Shown here one piece after another: positions 25,926 to 35,597 of a stretch of DNA of 64,000 nt. Source of the DNA: Rhizobiaceae bacterium (GTDB lineage: Bacteria > Pseudomonadota > Alphaproteobacteria > Rhizobiales > Rhizobiaceae); contig JAMLJC010000001.1 in the NCBI GenBank assembly GCA_023953845.1, positions 3,110,501-3,174,500 of the forward strand. The letters are read 5' to 3'. Position 1 is the stretch's first letter. The number at the start of each line of letters is the position of its first letter. Below the pieces are notes generated by a model. The model made no database searches. It had not been told where the DNA came from and saw only the letters and a program-made list of their open reading frames with translations. Position numbers and translations under genes: made by a program.

Positions 25926-26924
25926 TCAGGTCGCGACGACGCGGCCCCTCTTTGCCGATTTCATCACCGCCTCGGCGGCGGCCAGCGCCGCATAACCGTC
26001 CGCGCCATTCGCGAGCGGCGGCGATCTGCCCTCGACCGCGTCGATGAACTGTTCGAGCGTCGCGAGATATGCGTCGCGCTCGCGGATCGGGATAAACTCG
26101 TTGCGGCCTTCGAGGCGCCGCACCAGAGTGCCGGAGCCGCGATGTCCAAGCGTGCCGCTGGCGATGAGGATACCGTCCGAACCGGCGGCGACCACGATGC
26201 TCTCCATGTCGGCGGTGGAATAGCTCTCATGCGCCTGGAAGAGCGTTTCGCCCATCCGCAGCACATAGGCCAGATGGTCAGGCATACCCTGGGTCGGGTT
26301 GCGGTCGGCGATGGCGAGCGCTTCTCCGGGTTCCTCTCCGGTCAGGAAGCGGGCGAGGTCGATGTCCTCGACGCACATTTCGAGAAAGATGTCAGGGCGA
26401 TCGACCGGCCGGCTGCTCCACCGTGTCGGTTCCGGGTGATAAGGTCCGCCGCGAAGAATGGTGAGCGACCGCAACGCGCCGATGGCGCCATCGGCGACAA
26501 GGCGCTCCATCGTCTGATGCACCGCAGAGGCGCGGGCACGCTGGCTTATCGCCAGCACCACGCCGGCGGCTTCGCATATTCGCGCCAGCTCGGCCGCCGT
26601 CCTTGCCGTCGCGGCGATCGGGCCGTCGCAGACGATGTGTTTTCCTGCCGATGCTGCGGCTCGGATGTAAAAGGGCCGCCGTTCGACAGCCGCGGCGATG
26701 TAGACGAAGGCGACATGGGGATCGTCGATCGCCCGGTGAGGATCGGTGGTCGACCGCGGAATATCGGCATCCCGGGCGAAGTGGTTGGCGCGGGTCTCGC
26801 TGCGGCTCGCCACCCAGAGCGGCGAATGGCCAAGCGCGCGAATGGCCGAAACCATCTGCTCGGCGGCCACGGTGCCTGTGCCCATGACGGCCCAACCGCT
26901 TTTCTTTACCGTATCCGGAGGCAT
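25926..26924 (-). CDS. Gfo/Idh/MocA family protein with degenerate catalytic motif
   Basis: 332 residues from the ATG at 26922-26924; the frame is open to 27056 but the extra residues lack family similarity and overlap the divergent promoter. The N-terminal Rossmann fold (WAVMGTGTVAAEQM, 11-24) and C-terminal alpha/beta domain are present. The EKP motif that carries the catalytic Lys is replaced by CDGPIA (residues 99-104). The usual D-G-x-H-x-x-D motif reads EMCVEDID (182-189), losing the His. Members normally oxidise sugars or inositols with NAD(P). With Lys and His both gone it may bind rather than oxidise its ligand or use different chemistry. It is divergent from an XRE-type regulator and linked to a TIM-barrel gene. 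Confidence 0.82.
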   Translation of the reverse strand: MPPDTVKKSGWAVMGTGTVAAEQMVSAIRALGHSPLWVASRSETRANHFARDADIPRSTTDPHRAIDDPHVAFVYIAAAVERRPFYIRAAASAGKHIVCDGPIAATARTAAELARICEAAGVVLAISQRARASAVHQTMERLVADGAIGALRSLTILRGGPYHPEPTRWSSRPVDRPDIFLEMCVEDIDLARFLTGEEPGEALAIADRNPTQGMPDHLAYVLRMGETLFQAHESYSTADMESIVVAAGSDGILIASGTLGHRGSGTLVRRLEGRNEFIPIRERDAYLATLEQFIDAVEGRSPPLANGADGYAALAAAEAVMKSAKRGRVVAT

Positions 26925-27055
26925 GCGTATCTCGTCGCCGATTTGACCGCGATCTTCGACGATCGCTGGCGTGCCGACAATTTCGCAGCCAGTTGAAGGC
27001 TTTCGCAATATGAAGTAGATTTCGCGCCACAACGCGCAATAGTCGGGCGGAGCCA

Positions 27056-27880
27056 ATGGATCAGCACACAGGCAGCAACGCGGCCTTCGCGGCCAATTTG
27101 CGCACCCTGTGCGACCAGCAGGGCTCCATCGCCGGTCTCTGCCGCAAGATCAACGTGAATCGCCAGCAGTTCAATAAATATCTGTCAGGCGCGCACGTCC
27201 CATCATCCTCGAATCTGAGGATGATCGCAAATCACTTCGGCCTGAGCGTACCGATCCTTTTCTCCGACCCGGACGAATTCCGGACGCTTGTCGACGGCAA
27301 TTTCTTCCATGCGATGACGACCGCCAAGCAGCTGCCCGAATTGTCCGCTTTCATCTCAAGCGTCATTGTCGGCAACGATGCCCAGGAGAGCGAAATCGTC
27401 GGCGTCTACGACCGCTATCAGTTCTCTTCCATCTACAAGGGTTTCGTGCTGCGCTCCGCCCTTTGCATCTACCGGAACAGGGAGTTCCTGCAGCACTATT
27501 ACGTCGAGCGCTTTCCGAGCTACGACGATCCCAAGAAGACCGAATATGTCTTCAAATATTACGGCTTCTGCTTTCCTGTCGCGGACCGCCTGTTCACCGC
27601 TGATTTCGAGGGCATCCAGCGCAACGAACTGACATTCGGCGTCTTCGCGCAGGTCCGGCGCAACTCGAAGAAGTTCATGTTCGGCATCGCAAGCGGCATT
27701 GCCGCGACTATGTTCCGTCAGCCTTACGCGACCAAGGTCGCGCTGCACTATCGCGGACCGGGGCTGCTGAAGCGCGAGCACCTCGAGACCATTACCGTGA
27801 TGGATCGCAACGATCCTTCGATCCCGCGCGAGGCGTTGCAGTATCTCGGCGACGGTTCGGACATGATCCGCGTCGGCTGA
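27056..27880 (+). CDS. XRE-type helix-turn-helix transcriptional regulator with C-terminal sensor-like domain
   Basis: 274 residues. The N-terminal Cro/C1-type HTH (about 8-65) reads FAANLRTLCDQQGSIAGLCRKINVNRQQFNKYLSG, then SNLRMIANHFGLSV. The remaining 200 residues form an unrecognised domain (YEDVF-like beta segments such as YVFKYYGFCFPVADRLF and MFGIASGIAATMFRQPYATKVALHY) that may sense a ligand. It diverges from the Gfo/Idh-like gene and is followed after 232 bp by a GMC oxidoreductase on the same strand. It is the likely regulator of one or both. Confidence 0.82.
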   Translation: MDQHTGSNAAFAANLRTLCDQQGSIAGLCRKINVNRQQFNKYLSGAHVPSSSNLRMIANHFGLSVPILFSDPDEFRTLVDGNFFHAMTTAKQLPELSAFISSVIVGNDAQESEIVGVYDRYQFSSIYKGFVLRSALCIYRNREFLQHYYVERFPSYDDPKKTEYVFKYYGFCFPVADRLFTADFEGIQRNELTFGVFAQVRRNSKKFMFGIASGIAATMFRQPYATKVALHYRGPGLLKREHLETITVMDRNDPSIPREALQYLGDGSDMIRVG

Positions 27881-28112
27881 CGACAAAGGGCCTGTCGCCC
27901 TGCCACCCTCCACTCATGCAATCTGGCGCACTCTTCAGCGCAAGCCGCTTCGACCTGCTTCGCGCACGTGTGGCCTGCGAAATTGCACGATGGGCCGGAA
28001 TTCCGGACTTTACCGTCCCGGAGTCGCCGGCCGGCCGGCATGCTGGAGCGAAGGCCTTCCGGCTGCGCCCGCGCTTTGCCGCGCCGGCTTTCCGCGCATG
28101 GAGATCGGCAAG

Positions 28113-29708
28113 ATGGATACTGCGGATTACATCGTCGTCGGCGGCGGCTCGACCGGTTGCGTCATCGCCTCGCGCCTGTCCGAGGATGCCGACGTATCGG
28201 TCGTGCTGCTCGAGGAGGGGCCGCGTGATCGCAATCCCTACATCCATATTCCGGGAGCCTATTACAAGACGGCGCAGGGGCCGCTGCTGAAGCGCATGCC
28301 GTGGGAGCCGACTTCCGAGCAGGAGCGGAACGAGACGCCGACCATGGTGCAGGCAAGCGTGCTTGGCGGCGGCAGCTCCGTGAATGCGATGATCTACATC
28401 CGCGGCAATCCGCAGGACTATGCGAGCTGGGAAGAACTCGGAGCGGCGGGTTGGGGCTATGACGACGTGCTGCCCTATTTCCGTAAGGCAGAGGACAACA
28501 ATCGCTTCTGCAACGAGGCTCATGCGGTCGACGGGCCGCTTGGCGTCTCGGACATCGACCACATCCACCCGCTGACGAGGGCCTGGCTGAAGGCATGCCA
28601 GCAGGCGGGCCTGCCATACAATCCGGACTTCAATTCCGGCAATCAGGCGGGGTGCGGCCTTTACCAGATCACTGCCCGCGACAACCGGCGCAGCAGCGCT
28701 GCCGTCGCCTACATAAAGCCCGCGCGCAAGCGGCGGAACCTCCGCGTCGCGACGGGCGCGCGCGCGACGCGGATCGTGATCGAGAAGGGCAGGGCGGTCG
28801 GCGTCGAATATGTGAGCGGAGGCAGGAGCCATATGCTGCGCGCCACCCGCGAAGTGATCCTTTCGGCGGGCGCGATCAATTCGCCCAAGCTGCTGATGCT
28901 GTCCGGCATCGGTGCCGCCGACGAACTGGCCGGGCATGGTATCAAGGCCGTGGCGGACCTTCGCGGCGTCGGGCGGAACCTGCAGGATCACATAGAAATT
29001 TCGCTGATCTATCAGCTGAACGGTCCGCACAGCTACGACAAGTACAAGAAGCTGCACTGGAAGGCGGCGGCCGGTCTCAACTATGCGCTCTTCAGGGGCG
29101 GCCCCGCCTCCTCCAACCTTATCGAGGGGGGCGCCTTCTGGTGGGGCAACAGGGGCGAGGTGACGCCCGACATGCAGTATATCTTCGTGGTCGGCGCGGG
29201 CATCGAAGAAGGAATCGAAGCCGTGCCGGGCGGCAATGGCTGCACGCTGAATCTCGGCCAGATCCGTCCGCGCTCGCGTGGCGAAGTACGGCTGGCGAGC
29301 AACGATCCCGCCGCCTTTCCCCGTATCGTCCCGCGCTATTTCAGTGACCCCTACGATCTGGAAACGGTGACAGACGGAGGCATGCTCGCCATGGAGATCA
29401 TGGAACAGGCGCCGATCAGCCGCTATATCGAAAGACGCCACGTCCCCTTCGGCAAAACCATATCGCGCGCCGAATTCCGCGCTTTCTGCCAGAGGGATGC
29501 ACATGCGGCGCTGCATCCATCCGGCACGTGCCGGATGGGATCGGACGAGATGGCGGTCGTCGATCCCGAACTGCGGGTGCGTGGGGTGGACGGGCTGCGG
29601 GTCGCGGATGCGTCGATCATGCCGACACTGATCTCTGGCAACCCGAACGCCGTGTGCATCATGATCGGCGAAAAAGTTTCCGATCAGATCAGGCGGCATC
29701 GCCGATAA
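28113..29708 (+). CDS. GMC family FAD oxidoreductase (choline-dehydrogenase-like) 3
   Basis: 531 residues from the ATG at 28113 (GGAG 9 nt upstream; an ATG at 28098 lacks a ribosome site). It is intact and closely similar in layout to the GMC at 12109: YIVVGGGSTGCVIASRLSED, VQASVLGGGSSVNAMIYIRG, VILSAGAINSPKLLMLSGIG, and catalytic His468 (HPSGTCRMG) with Asn512 (SGNPNAV). It oxidises an alcohol with FAD; electron acceptor unknown. The upstream 232 bp after the XRE regulator contain no gene. Codon use matches its neighbours. Confidence 0.9.
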   Translation: MDTADYIVVGGGSTGCVIASRLSEDADVSVVLLEEGPRDRNPYIHIPGAYYKTAQGPLLKRMPWEPTSEQERNETPTMVQASVLGGGSSVNAMIYIRGNPQDYASWEELGAAGWGYDDVLPYFRKAEDNNRFCNEAHAVDGPLGVSDIDHIHPLTRAWLKACQQAGLPYNPDFNSGNQAGCGLYQITARDNRRSSAAVAYIKPARKRRNLRVATGARATRIVIEKGRAVGVEYVSGGRSHMLRATREVILSAGAINSPKLLMLSGIGAADELAGHGIKAVADLRGVGRNLQDHIEISLIYQLNGPHSYDKYKKLHWKAAAGLNYALFRGGPASSNLIEGGAFWWGNRGEVTPDMQYIFVVGAGIEEGIEAVPGGNGCTLNLGQIRPRSRGEVRLASNDPAAFPRIVPRYFSDPYDLETVTDGGMLAMEIMEQAPISRYIERRHVPFGKTISRAEFRAFCQRDAHAALHPSGTCRMGSDEMAVVDPELRVRGVDGLRVADASIMPTLISGNPNAVCIMIGEKVSDQIRRHRR

Positions 29709-30006
29709 AAGCGTTTGATTCGATAGCCCTGACAATCGCCGCGCCGATCGCGGCAGATGCAGCCTGGCCGCCGGCCCAGCCTTGTCTGTCCGAAGGCACT
29801 CGACCCGTCCGGCATTATTGAGCAAGATCAAGGCTGGCTCGACACATCCTCGACAGTATGCGGCCCGAATGTCTGACGTGCGCTTTGGCGAGTCGGATAC
29901 GATGCTGGTTCGCGTAGCGTCGACGCCTTGAAGATTCGATCAGGACGGAAGGATTGCAGTTTGTTCCACGACCGTCATCGTTGCCGGTTGCCGCGAAGTG
30001 TCGGCC
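29709..30006. other. Intergenic region without detectable gene
   Basis: These 298 bp lie between the GMC gene and the HlyD-type gene, both on the plus strand. I find no convincing promoter, terminator or RNA in them. The region must hold the promoter of the export operon that starts near 30007. Confidence 0.4.
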
Positions 30007-31092
30007 ATGTCTGACCGGCTGAAAGCACTGTTCGGCAGCCGGTGGTTCTGGATACTGGCCGTTGTCGCGGTTGCCGTTCTCGGCTGGTATCTGACGCAGC
30101 GACTGGCCAAACCCGCCGTGCCCGAGGGGATCGCCTCCGGCAATGGCCGCATCGAGGCCGTGTCGATCGACATATCTGCGCGCACGGGCGGGCGGGTAAG
30201 GGACATCATCGTGCATGAGGGCGAGATGGTGTCGCTCGGACAGGTCCTCGCCCGGATGGATACGCAGCAGCTCGAAGCGCAACTGCGCGAGGCGCGTGCG
30301 CAGTTGCAGCGGGGCCGCATCGGCAGGGATGTCGCCGAAAGCGGCGTGGCGCAGGCCGAGGCCGAGCATTCCGCGGCACTTGCCGTCGCCGCCCAGCGGC
30401 AGACCGAGCTCGACGCGGCGGAGCGCAGGCTCGGACGCTCGGAGCAGCTCGCCCGCAACAACGCCATCTCGCAGCAGGTGCTGGACGACGACCGTTCCCG
30501 TGTCGACGGGGCACGCGCCGCGCTTGATGCCGCGCGGGCGCAAGTCGCTGCGGTCACCGCCGGGATCGCGACAGCCCGGGCGCAGATCATCGACGCGGAG
30601 GCCATCATCGAGGCGGCCGAGGCCACCATCGAGCGCATCCAGGCGGATATCGACGACAGCGCGCTCCGCTCGCCACGCGACGGACGGGTGCAGTATCTCG
30701 TGGCGCAGCCGGGCGAGGTCGTTGCCGGCGGCGGCCGGGTCCTCAACCTGATAGATCTCAACGACGTCTACATGACCTTCTTCCTGCCGACCATGGAGGC
30801 CGGCCGCGTCGCGATGGGCGCCGAAGCGCGCATCGTGCTGGATACCGCGCCGGGCGTCGTGGTCCCGGCGGAAGTGTCGTTCATCTCCGACGTCGCGCAG
30901 TTCACCCCGCGTACGGTGGAAACGACCGACGAGCGGCAGGGCCTGATGTTTCGCATTCGCGTGAGGGTGCCGATCGATCTCCTGCAACGGCACTCCGAAT
31001 ATGTGAAACCGGGCCTGCCGGGCGTCGCCTATGTCAGGATCGATCCGACGACGGAGTGGCCGGAGAGCCTGCGGACCGGACTGCTGGAATGA
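30007..31092 (+). CDS. HlyD/YhiI-type membrane fusion protein
   Basis: 361 residues from the ATG at 30007; a GTG at 29998 is an in-frame alternative. There is a single N-terminal membrane anchor (WFWILAVVAVAVLGWYLT, about 14-31). Biotinyl-lipoyl-like halves follow (GRIEAVSIDISARTGGRVRDI and ALRSPRDGRVQYLVAQPGEVV) around a long alpha-helical coiled-coil hairpin (about 90-205). Its stop overlaps the RbbA-type start (ATGA at 31089-31092). The order membrane-fusion protein, RbbA, YhhJ-type permease is the same as E. coli yhiI-rbbA-yhhJ. It should link the inner-membrane ABC exporter to the periplasm or an outer-membrane channel. Confidence 0.88.
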   Translation: MSDRLKALFGSRWFWILAVVAVAVLGWYLTQRLAKPAVPEGIASGNGRIEAVSIDISARTGGRVRDIIVHEGEMVSLGQVLARMDTQQLEAQLREARAQLQRGRIGRDVAESGVAQAEAEHSAALAVAAQRQTELDAAERRLGRSEQLARNNAISQQVLDDDRSRVDGARAALDAARAQVAAVTAGIATARAQIIDAEAIIEAAEATIERIQADIDDSALRSPRDGRVQYLVAQPGEVVAGGGRVLNLIDLNDVYMTFFLPTMEAGRVAMGAEARIVLDTAPGVVVPAEVSFISDVAQFTPRTVETTDERQGLMFRIRVRVPIDLLQRHSEYVKPGLPGVAYVRIDPTTEWPESLRTGLLE

Positions 31093-33872
31093 AGGGAGAG
31101 GTCCTAAACGATTCCAGGCCGTTCGCCGCGCGCGTCCGCAACGTCAGCCATGTTTTCAGGAAGACCCGCGCGCTCGATGACGTCACGCTCGACTTTCCGG
31201 CGGGCCGCATGCTCGGTCTCATCGGACCTGACGGAGTGGGGAAGTCGACGCTGCTTTCCATCATCGCCGGCGCGCGCAAGCTGCAGCATGGCGAGGTCGA
31301 GGCGCTGGGCGCCGACATGCGCGATCAGCGTCAACGCAGCAAGGTCGGCCCGCGCATCGCCTACATGCCGCAAGGTCTCGGCAAGAACCTCTATCCGACG
31401 CTTTCGGTGTTCGAGAATGTGGACTTCTTCGGCCGCCTTTTCGGCCATGCCCGCGACGAGCGCGAGCGGCGCATTCACGAACTGCTCGTCGCAACCGGTC
31501 TCGATCCCTTTCCCGACCGGCCCGCCGGAAAACTGTCTGGCGGCATGAAGCAGAAGCTCGGCCTCTGCTGCGCGCTGATCCACGATCCGGACCTCCTGAT
31601 TCTCGATGAGCCGACCACCGGCGTCGATCCGCTAGCGCGACGCCAGTTCTGGGATCTGATCAATGCGATCCGCAAGAACCGGCCGGAAATGGGCGTCATC
31701 GTCGCCACCGCCTACATGGAAGAGGCGGCGGGCTTCGACTGGCTGGTCGCGATGGATGCAGGCCGCGTGCTTGCCACGGGCACGCCTAGCGAGCTTCTTG
31801 AACAGACCGGAGCGGCGTCCCTCGACGAGGCCTTCATTGCTTTGATGCCCGAGGAGAAGCGCCGGCAATATCGCGCCGTCGAGATCTTGCCGCGTCCCCC
31901 TGATGGCGACGGCGATGCAGCGATCGAGGCGGAGGGTCTGACCATACGTTTCGGCGATTTCACCGCCGTGGACAATGTGAGCTTCCGCATCCCGCGCGGC
32001 GAGATCTTCGGCTTCCTCGGCTCCAACGGCTGCGGCAAGACCACGACCATGAAGATGCTGGCCGGGCTTCTGCCTGCGAGCGAAGGCGTGGCGCGCCTGT
32101 TCGGACACGAGGTGAATCCGCACGACATCGGCACGCGGCGGCGTGTCGGCTACATGTCGCAGTCCTTCTCGCTCTATTCAGAACTCACCGTGCGGCAGAA
32201 CCTCGACCTGCATGCCCGCCTTTTTCATCTGCCGGCCGACAAAATCCCGGCGCGCATCGATGAGATGGCGCAGCGTTTCGGTCTCGCCGGCGTCATGGAC
32301 ACGCTGCCGGATTCGCTGCCGCTCGGCGTCACCCAGCGCCTGTCGCTCGCTGTGGCGATGATCCATGCGCCGGAAATGCTGATCCTCGACGAGCCGACTT
32401 CCGGCGTCGATCCGATCGCACGCGATGCGCTGTGGCAGAGCTTCGCCGATCTGTCGCGCAAGGACGGCGTCACCATCTTCATATCCACGCATTTCATGAA
32501 TGAGGCTGAGCGCTGCGACCGCATCTCGCTGATGCACGCCGGCAAGGTGCTCGTCAGCGATACGCCGGCTGCGATCGTCGAGAAGCGCGGCAGCGCCGAT
32601 CTGGAAGAGGCCTTTGTCAGCTATCTGGAGGAAGCGATCGCGGACGAGGAGGGCACGCAGGCCCCGGGGCCGCAAGCAGGACTGCCCGCTCCCGGCATGA
32701 TGCAGGCCATCGCCTCGCACCATCAAGTCGGGCGGCGCAGGCGTTTTCTCGATCCCCGCCGCATCGCAAGCTACACAAGACGCGAGGCTCTGGAGCTGCG
32801 CCGCGATCCGATCCGCGCCTCTTTCGCCTTCATCGGCAGCCTCCTCCTGCTGTTCGTCATCGGCTATGGCATAAACATGGATGTCGAGGACCTGCCCTAC
32901 GCGGTGCTCGACCACGACCAGACCACGTTCAGCCGCGACTACACGCTCGATATCTCCGGATCGCGCTTCTTCTCCGAGCAGCCGCCGATCCTCAGTGCAA
33001 CGGAACTGGATCGACGGATGCGAAGCGGCGAGCTGAGTCTCGCCATCGAGATACCGCCCGGTTTCGCGCGCGAGGCGGCGGCCGGACGGAACGTGGAAAT
33101 CGGCGCCTGGATCGACGGCGCCATGCCGTCGCGCGCCGAAACGGCAAGGGGCTATGTCGAGGGGCTGCATGCGCACTGGCTGATGCAGCGGGCGCGCGAG
33201 ACGATTGGCGGGCAGGCGCTGGCCGGTGATTTCCAGATCGAGACACGCTTCCGTTACAATCCGACGCTCGAAAGTCTTGTCGCCATGGTGCCGGCGGTCA
33301 TCGCCATGGTGTTGCTTTTCATCCCGACCATGCTCGCGACGCTCTCGATCGTGCGGGAAAAGGACCTCGGCTCGATCGTCAATCTCTACGTCACGCCGGT
33401 CTCGCGGCTCGAATTCCTGCTCGGCAAGCAGCTGCCGTATGTGGCGCTTTCCATGGCGAATTTCGTCACGCTGACGGTGTTTGCGATCCTCGTGCAGGGC
33501 GTGCCGTTCACCGGCAGTCTGATCGCCTTCGCAACCGGCGGTCTGCTCTACGCGATCGCGGCGACCGGGCTTGGGCTGCTCATATCCAGCTTCATGAACA
33601 GCCAGATCGCGGCGATCTTTCTGACGACCCTCGTCACCATGCTGCTTGCAGTGCAATATTCCGGAATGCTCGATCCGGTCGCCTCGATGGAGGGGTCGGC
33701 CGCAGTGATCGGCGCCGTCAATCCCGCGACCCATTTCATCACGATCGCGCGCGGCACCTTCTCCAAGGCGCTCGGTTTCGAGGAATTGCAGGCATCCTTC
33801 CTGCCTCTGCTGATCGCCGGACCCGTCTTTCTCGGCCTCAGCGTGTTCTTCCTGAAGAAGCAGGCCAGCTGA
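31089..33872 (+). CDS. rbbA: RbbA-type fused ABC ATPase-ATPase-permease
   Basis: 927 residues from the ATG at 31089, close to the 911 of E. coli RbbA. ABC domain 1 (about 12-235): Walker A GPDGVGKST (46-54), LSGGMKQKLGL, Walker B LLILDEPTTG. ABC domain 2 (about 285-510): GSNGCGKTT, PLGVTQRLSLA (a degenerate signature without SGG), LILDEPTSG. A C-terminal ABC-2 type permease (about 565-927) has a periplasmic loop and five to six membrane spans. RbbA has been described in E. coli as a ribosome-associated ATPase and as a putative exporter component. Its place between a HlyD and a second ABC-2 permease supports export. The substrate is unknown. Confidence 0.88.
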   Translation: MKGEVLNDSRPFAARVRNVSHVFRKTRALDDVTLDFPAGRMLGLIGPDGVGKSTLLSIIAGARKLQHGEVEALGADMRDQRQRSKVGPRIAYMPQGLGKNLYPTLSVFENVDFFGRLFGHARDERERRIHELLVATGLDPFPDRPAGKLSGGMKQKLGLCCALIHDPDLLILDEPTTGVDPLARRQFWDLINAIRKNRPEMGVIVATAYMEEAAGFDWLVAMDAGRVLATGTPSELLEQTGAASLDEAFIALMPEEKRRQYRAVEILPRPPDGDGDAAIEAEGLTIRFGDFTAVDNVSFRIPRGEIFGFLGSNGCGKTTTMKMLAGLLPASEGVARLFGHEVNPHDIGTRRRVGYMSQSFSLYSELTVRQNLDLHARLFHLPADKIPARIDEMAQRFGLAGVMDTLPDSLPLGVTQRLSLAVAMIHAPEMLILDEPTSGVDPIARDALWQSFADLSRKDGVTIFISTHFMNEAERCDRISLMHAGKVLVSDTPAAIVEKRGSADLEEAFVSYLEEAIADEEGTQAPGPQAGLPAPGMMQAIASHHQVGRRRRFLDPRRIASYTRREALELRRDPIRASFAFIGSLLLLFVIGYGINMDVEDLPYAVLDHDQTTFSRDYTLDISGSRFFSEQPPILSATELDRRMRSGELSLAIEIPPGFAREAAAGRNVEIGAWIDGAMPSRAETARGYVEGLHAHWLMQRARETIGGQALAGDFQIETRFRYNPTLESLVAMVPAVIAMVLLFIPTMLATLSIVREKDLGSIVNLYVTPVSRLEFLLGKQLPYVALSMANFVTLTVFAILVQGVPFTGSLIAFATGGLLYAIAATGLGLLISSFMNSQIAAIFLTTLVTMLLAVQYSGMLDPVASMEGSAAVIGAVNPATHFITIARGTFSKALGFEELQASFLPLLIAGPVFLGLSVFFLKKQAS

Positions 33873-33874
33873 CC

Positions 33875-34987
33875 ATGCATATTTCCAATATCTGGCGGCT
33901 GGGCATCAAGGAGCTGTGGGGTCTCATACGCAGCCCGGCCTTGCTGGCGCTGATCGTGGCAGCCTTCTCCGTGCAGATCTACGCGGCTGCGACGGCCATG
34001 CCCGAAACGCTCAACAAGGCGCCGATCTCCATCGTCGACGAGGACGTCTCGCCCCTGTCGGCCCGCATCGCGTCAGCCTTCTATCGACCTCATTTCAACC
34101 CACCGCAGACCATCTCGCTGTCCGAGATGGACCGGCGCATGGACGCCGGCATCGATACCTTCGCGCTCGTCATCCCGGCGAATTTCCAGCGCGACCTTCT
34201 GGCCGGAAGCGCGCCGGCCATGCAGCTCAACGTCGACGCGACGCGCATGACCCAGGCCTTCACCGGCGCCGGCTACGTTCAGGCGATCGTGTCGGGCGAG
34301 GTTGGCGAGTTCACACAGCGCTACCGGACGGCCGAGGCCACACCGATCAATCTCGTCCTGCGCGCCCGGTTCAATCCGGGGCTTGATCCCGGCTGGTACG
34401 GGGCGATGATGGAGGTGATCAACAACGTCTCGCTGCTTTCGGTCATCCTGGCCGGCGCTTTCCTCATCCGCGAGCGCGAACGCGGCACGATCGAGCATCT
34501 GCTCGTCATGCCGGTAACGCCGGCCGAGATCGTGATCGGCAAGATCTGGCCGACGGCGCTGGTCGTTTTCGCCGCCGCGATCTTCGCCATCACCGTCGTG
34601 GTGCAAATCTGGCTGGCGATACCGGTGGCGGGTTCGCTCTGGCTGCTGATGCTGGGTCTCCTTCTCCAGCTCTTCGCCACCACCTCGCTCGGCATCCTGC
34701 TGGCCACGATCGCAGGCTCCATGCCGCAGTTCGGCCTGCTCCTGATGCTCGTCCTCTTCCCCCTGCAGGTGCTGGCGGGCGGAACGACGCCTGTCGAAAA
34801 CATGCCCGGCTTCATCAGGACGTTCATGACGGCCGCGCCCGACACCCATTTCGTGGCGCTCGCCCGTGCGGTTCTTTTCCGGGGCGCCGGGATCGATACC
34901 ATATGGCCGCAGATCCTTGCGCTGGCCGTGATCGGCACGGCCTTCTTCTCCCTGTCGCTGTGGCGGTTCAGGACATCGCTGCGATAG
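33875..34987 (+). CDS. ABC-2 type permease (YhhJ-like)
   Basis: 370 residues starting 2 bp after the RbbA stop. It has an N-terminal membrane helix (ALLALIVAAFSVQIYAAATA), a large periplasmic loop (about 40-175), then five membrane segments. RERERGTIEHLLVMPVTPAEI is the cytoplasmic motif of ABC-2 exporters. It pairs with the permease half of RbbA. It is the last gene of the export operon; the UbiX gene converges 24 bp away. Confidence 0.88.
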   Translation: MHISNIWRLGIKELWGLIRSPALLALIVAAFSVQIYAAATAMPETLNKAPISIVDEDVSPLSARIASAFYRPHFNPPQTISLSEMDRRMDAGIDTFALVIPANFQRDLLAGSAPAMQLNVDATRMTQAFTGAGYVQAIVSGEVGEFTQRYRTAEATPINLVLRARFNPGLDPGWYGAMMEVINNVSLLSVILAGAFLIRERERGTIEHLLVMPVTPAEIVIGKIWPTALVVFAAAIFAITVVVQIWLAIPVAGSLWLLMLGLLLQLFATTSLGILLATIAGSMPQFGLLLMLVLFPLQVLAGGTTPVENMPGFIRTFMTAAPDTHFVALARAVLFRGAGIDTIWPQILALAVIGTAFFSLSLWRFRTSLR

Positions 34988-35011
34988 CCAACTGCAAATC
35001 TCGCGACCTGT

Positions 35012-35593
35012 TTAGCGGAGAGGCGGCGGCGTCTCTCCCCAACGCGTCATGTGTTCGCCAGGATCGATGCCGGCCCAGTTGACCAACCGTGCCGCGATCT
35101 CGCCGATCATCGCCTCGATTGTCGCGGGGCGCGTGTAGAAGGGCGGCACCGGCGGCGCGATCACCGCGCCCATCCGCGCCAGCCTGAGCATGGCGTCGAG
35201 ATGGCCCTCGTGCAGCGGCGCCTCGCGTGGCGCGACCACCAGCCGGCGTTTCTCCTTCAGCGTGACGTCGGCGGCGCGGGTGAGCAGATTGTCGCCCAGC
35301 CCATGCGCGATCGCCGCCAGCGAACGCATGGAGCAGGGAACCACGATCATGCCACCGGCGGAAAATGAGCCGCTGGCGATCGGCGCGGCAAGATTGTCCG
35401 GCGCGTGGACGCGCGCAGCCGCTGCCTCAAGAAGAGAGAGACCGGTCTCGCCCAGTTCGTGGCGGATGCTGGCGTGAGCCCCGCGTGAGACGACGAGGTG
35501 GGTCTCGACGGCCGCGTCGGAAAGCTGACGCAGAACCTCCAGAGCCAGCGCGGAGCCCGAAGCCCCCGTCACGCCTACGATCAGACGGCTCAT
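35012..35593 (-). CDS. ubiX: UbiX family flavin prenyltransferase
   Basis: 193 residues from the ATG at 35591-35593 (GGGGATGAAG upstream). It makes prenylated FMN, the cofactor of UbiD decarboxylases, from FMN and dimethylallyl phosphate. Seen are the N-terminal GVTGASGSALALEVL, PCSMRSLAAIAHGLGDNLLT with the conserved Ser/Arg, RAADVTLKEKRRLVVAPRE and the C-terminal PPFYTRPATIEAMI. It starts 4 bp after the UbiD stop, so the pair is one transcript. With ubiTUV diverging nearby it probably serves decarboxylation of 4-hydroxy-3-polyprenylbenzoate in anaerobic ubiquinone synthesis. Confidence 0.92.
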   Translation of the reverse strand: MSRLIVGVTGASGSALALEVLRQLSDAAVETHLVVSRGAHASIRHELGETGLSLLEAAAARVHAPDNLAAPIASGSFSAGGMIVVPCSMRSLAAIAHGLGDNLLTRAADVTLKEKRRLVVAPREAPLHEGHLDAMLRLARMGAVIAPPVPPFYTRPATIEAMIGEIAARLVNWAGIDPGEHMTRWGETPPPLR

Positions 35594-35597
35594 CGCT

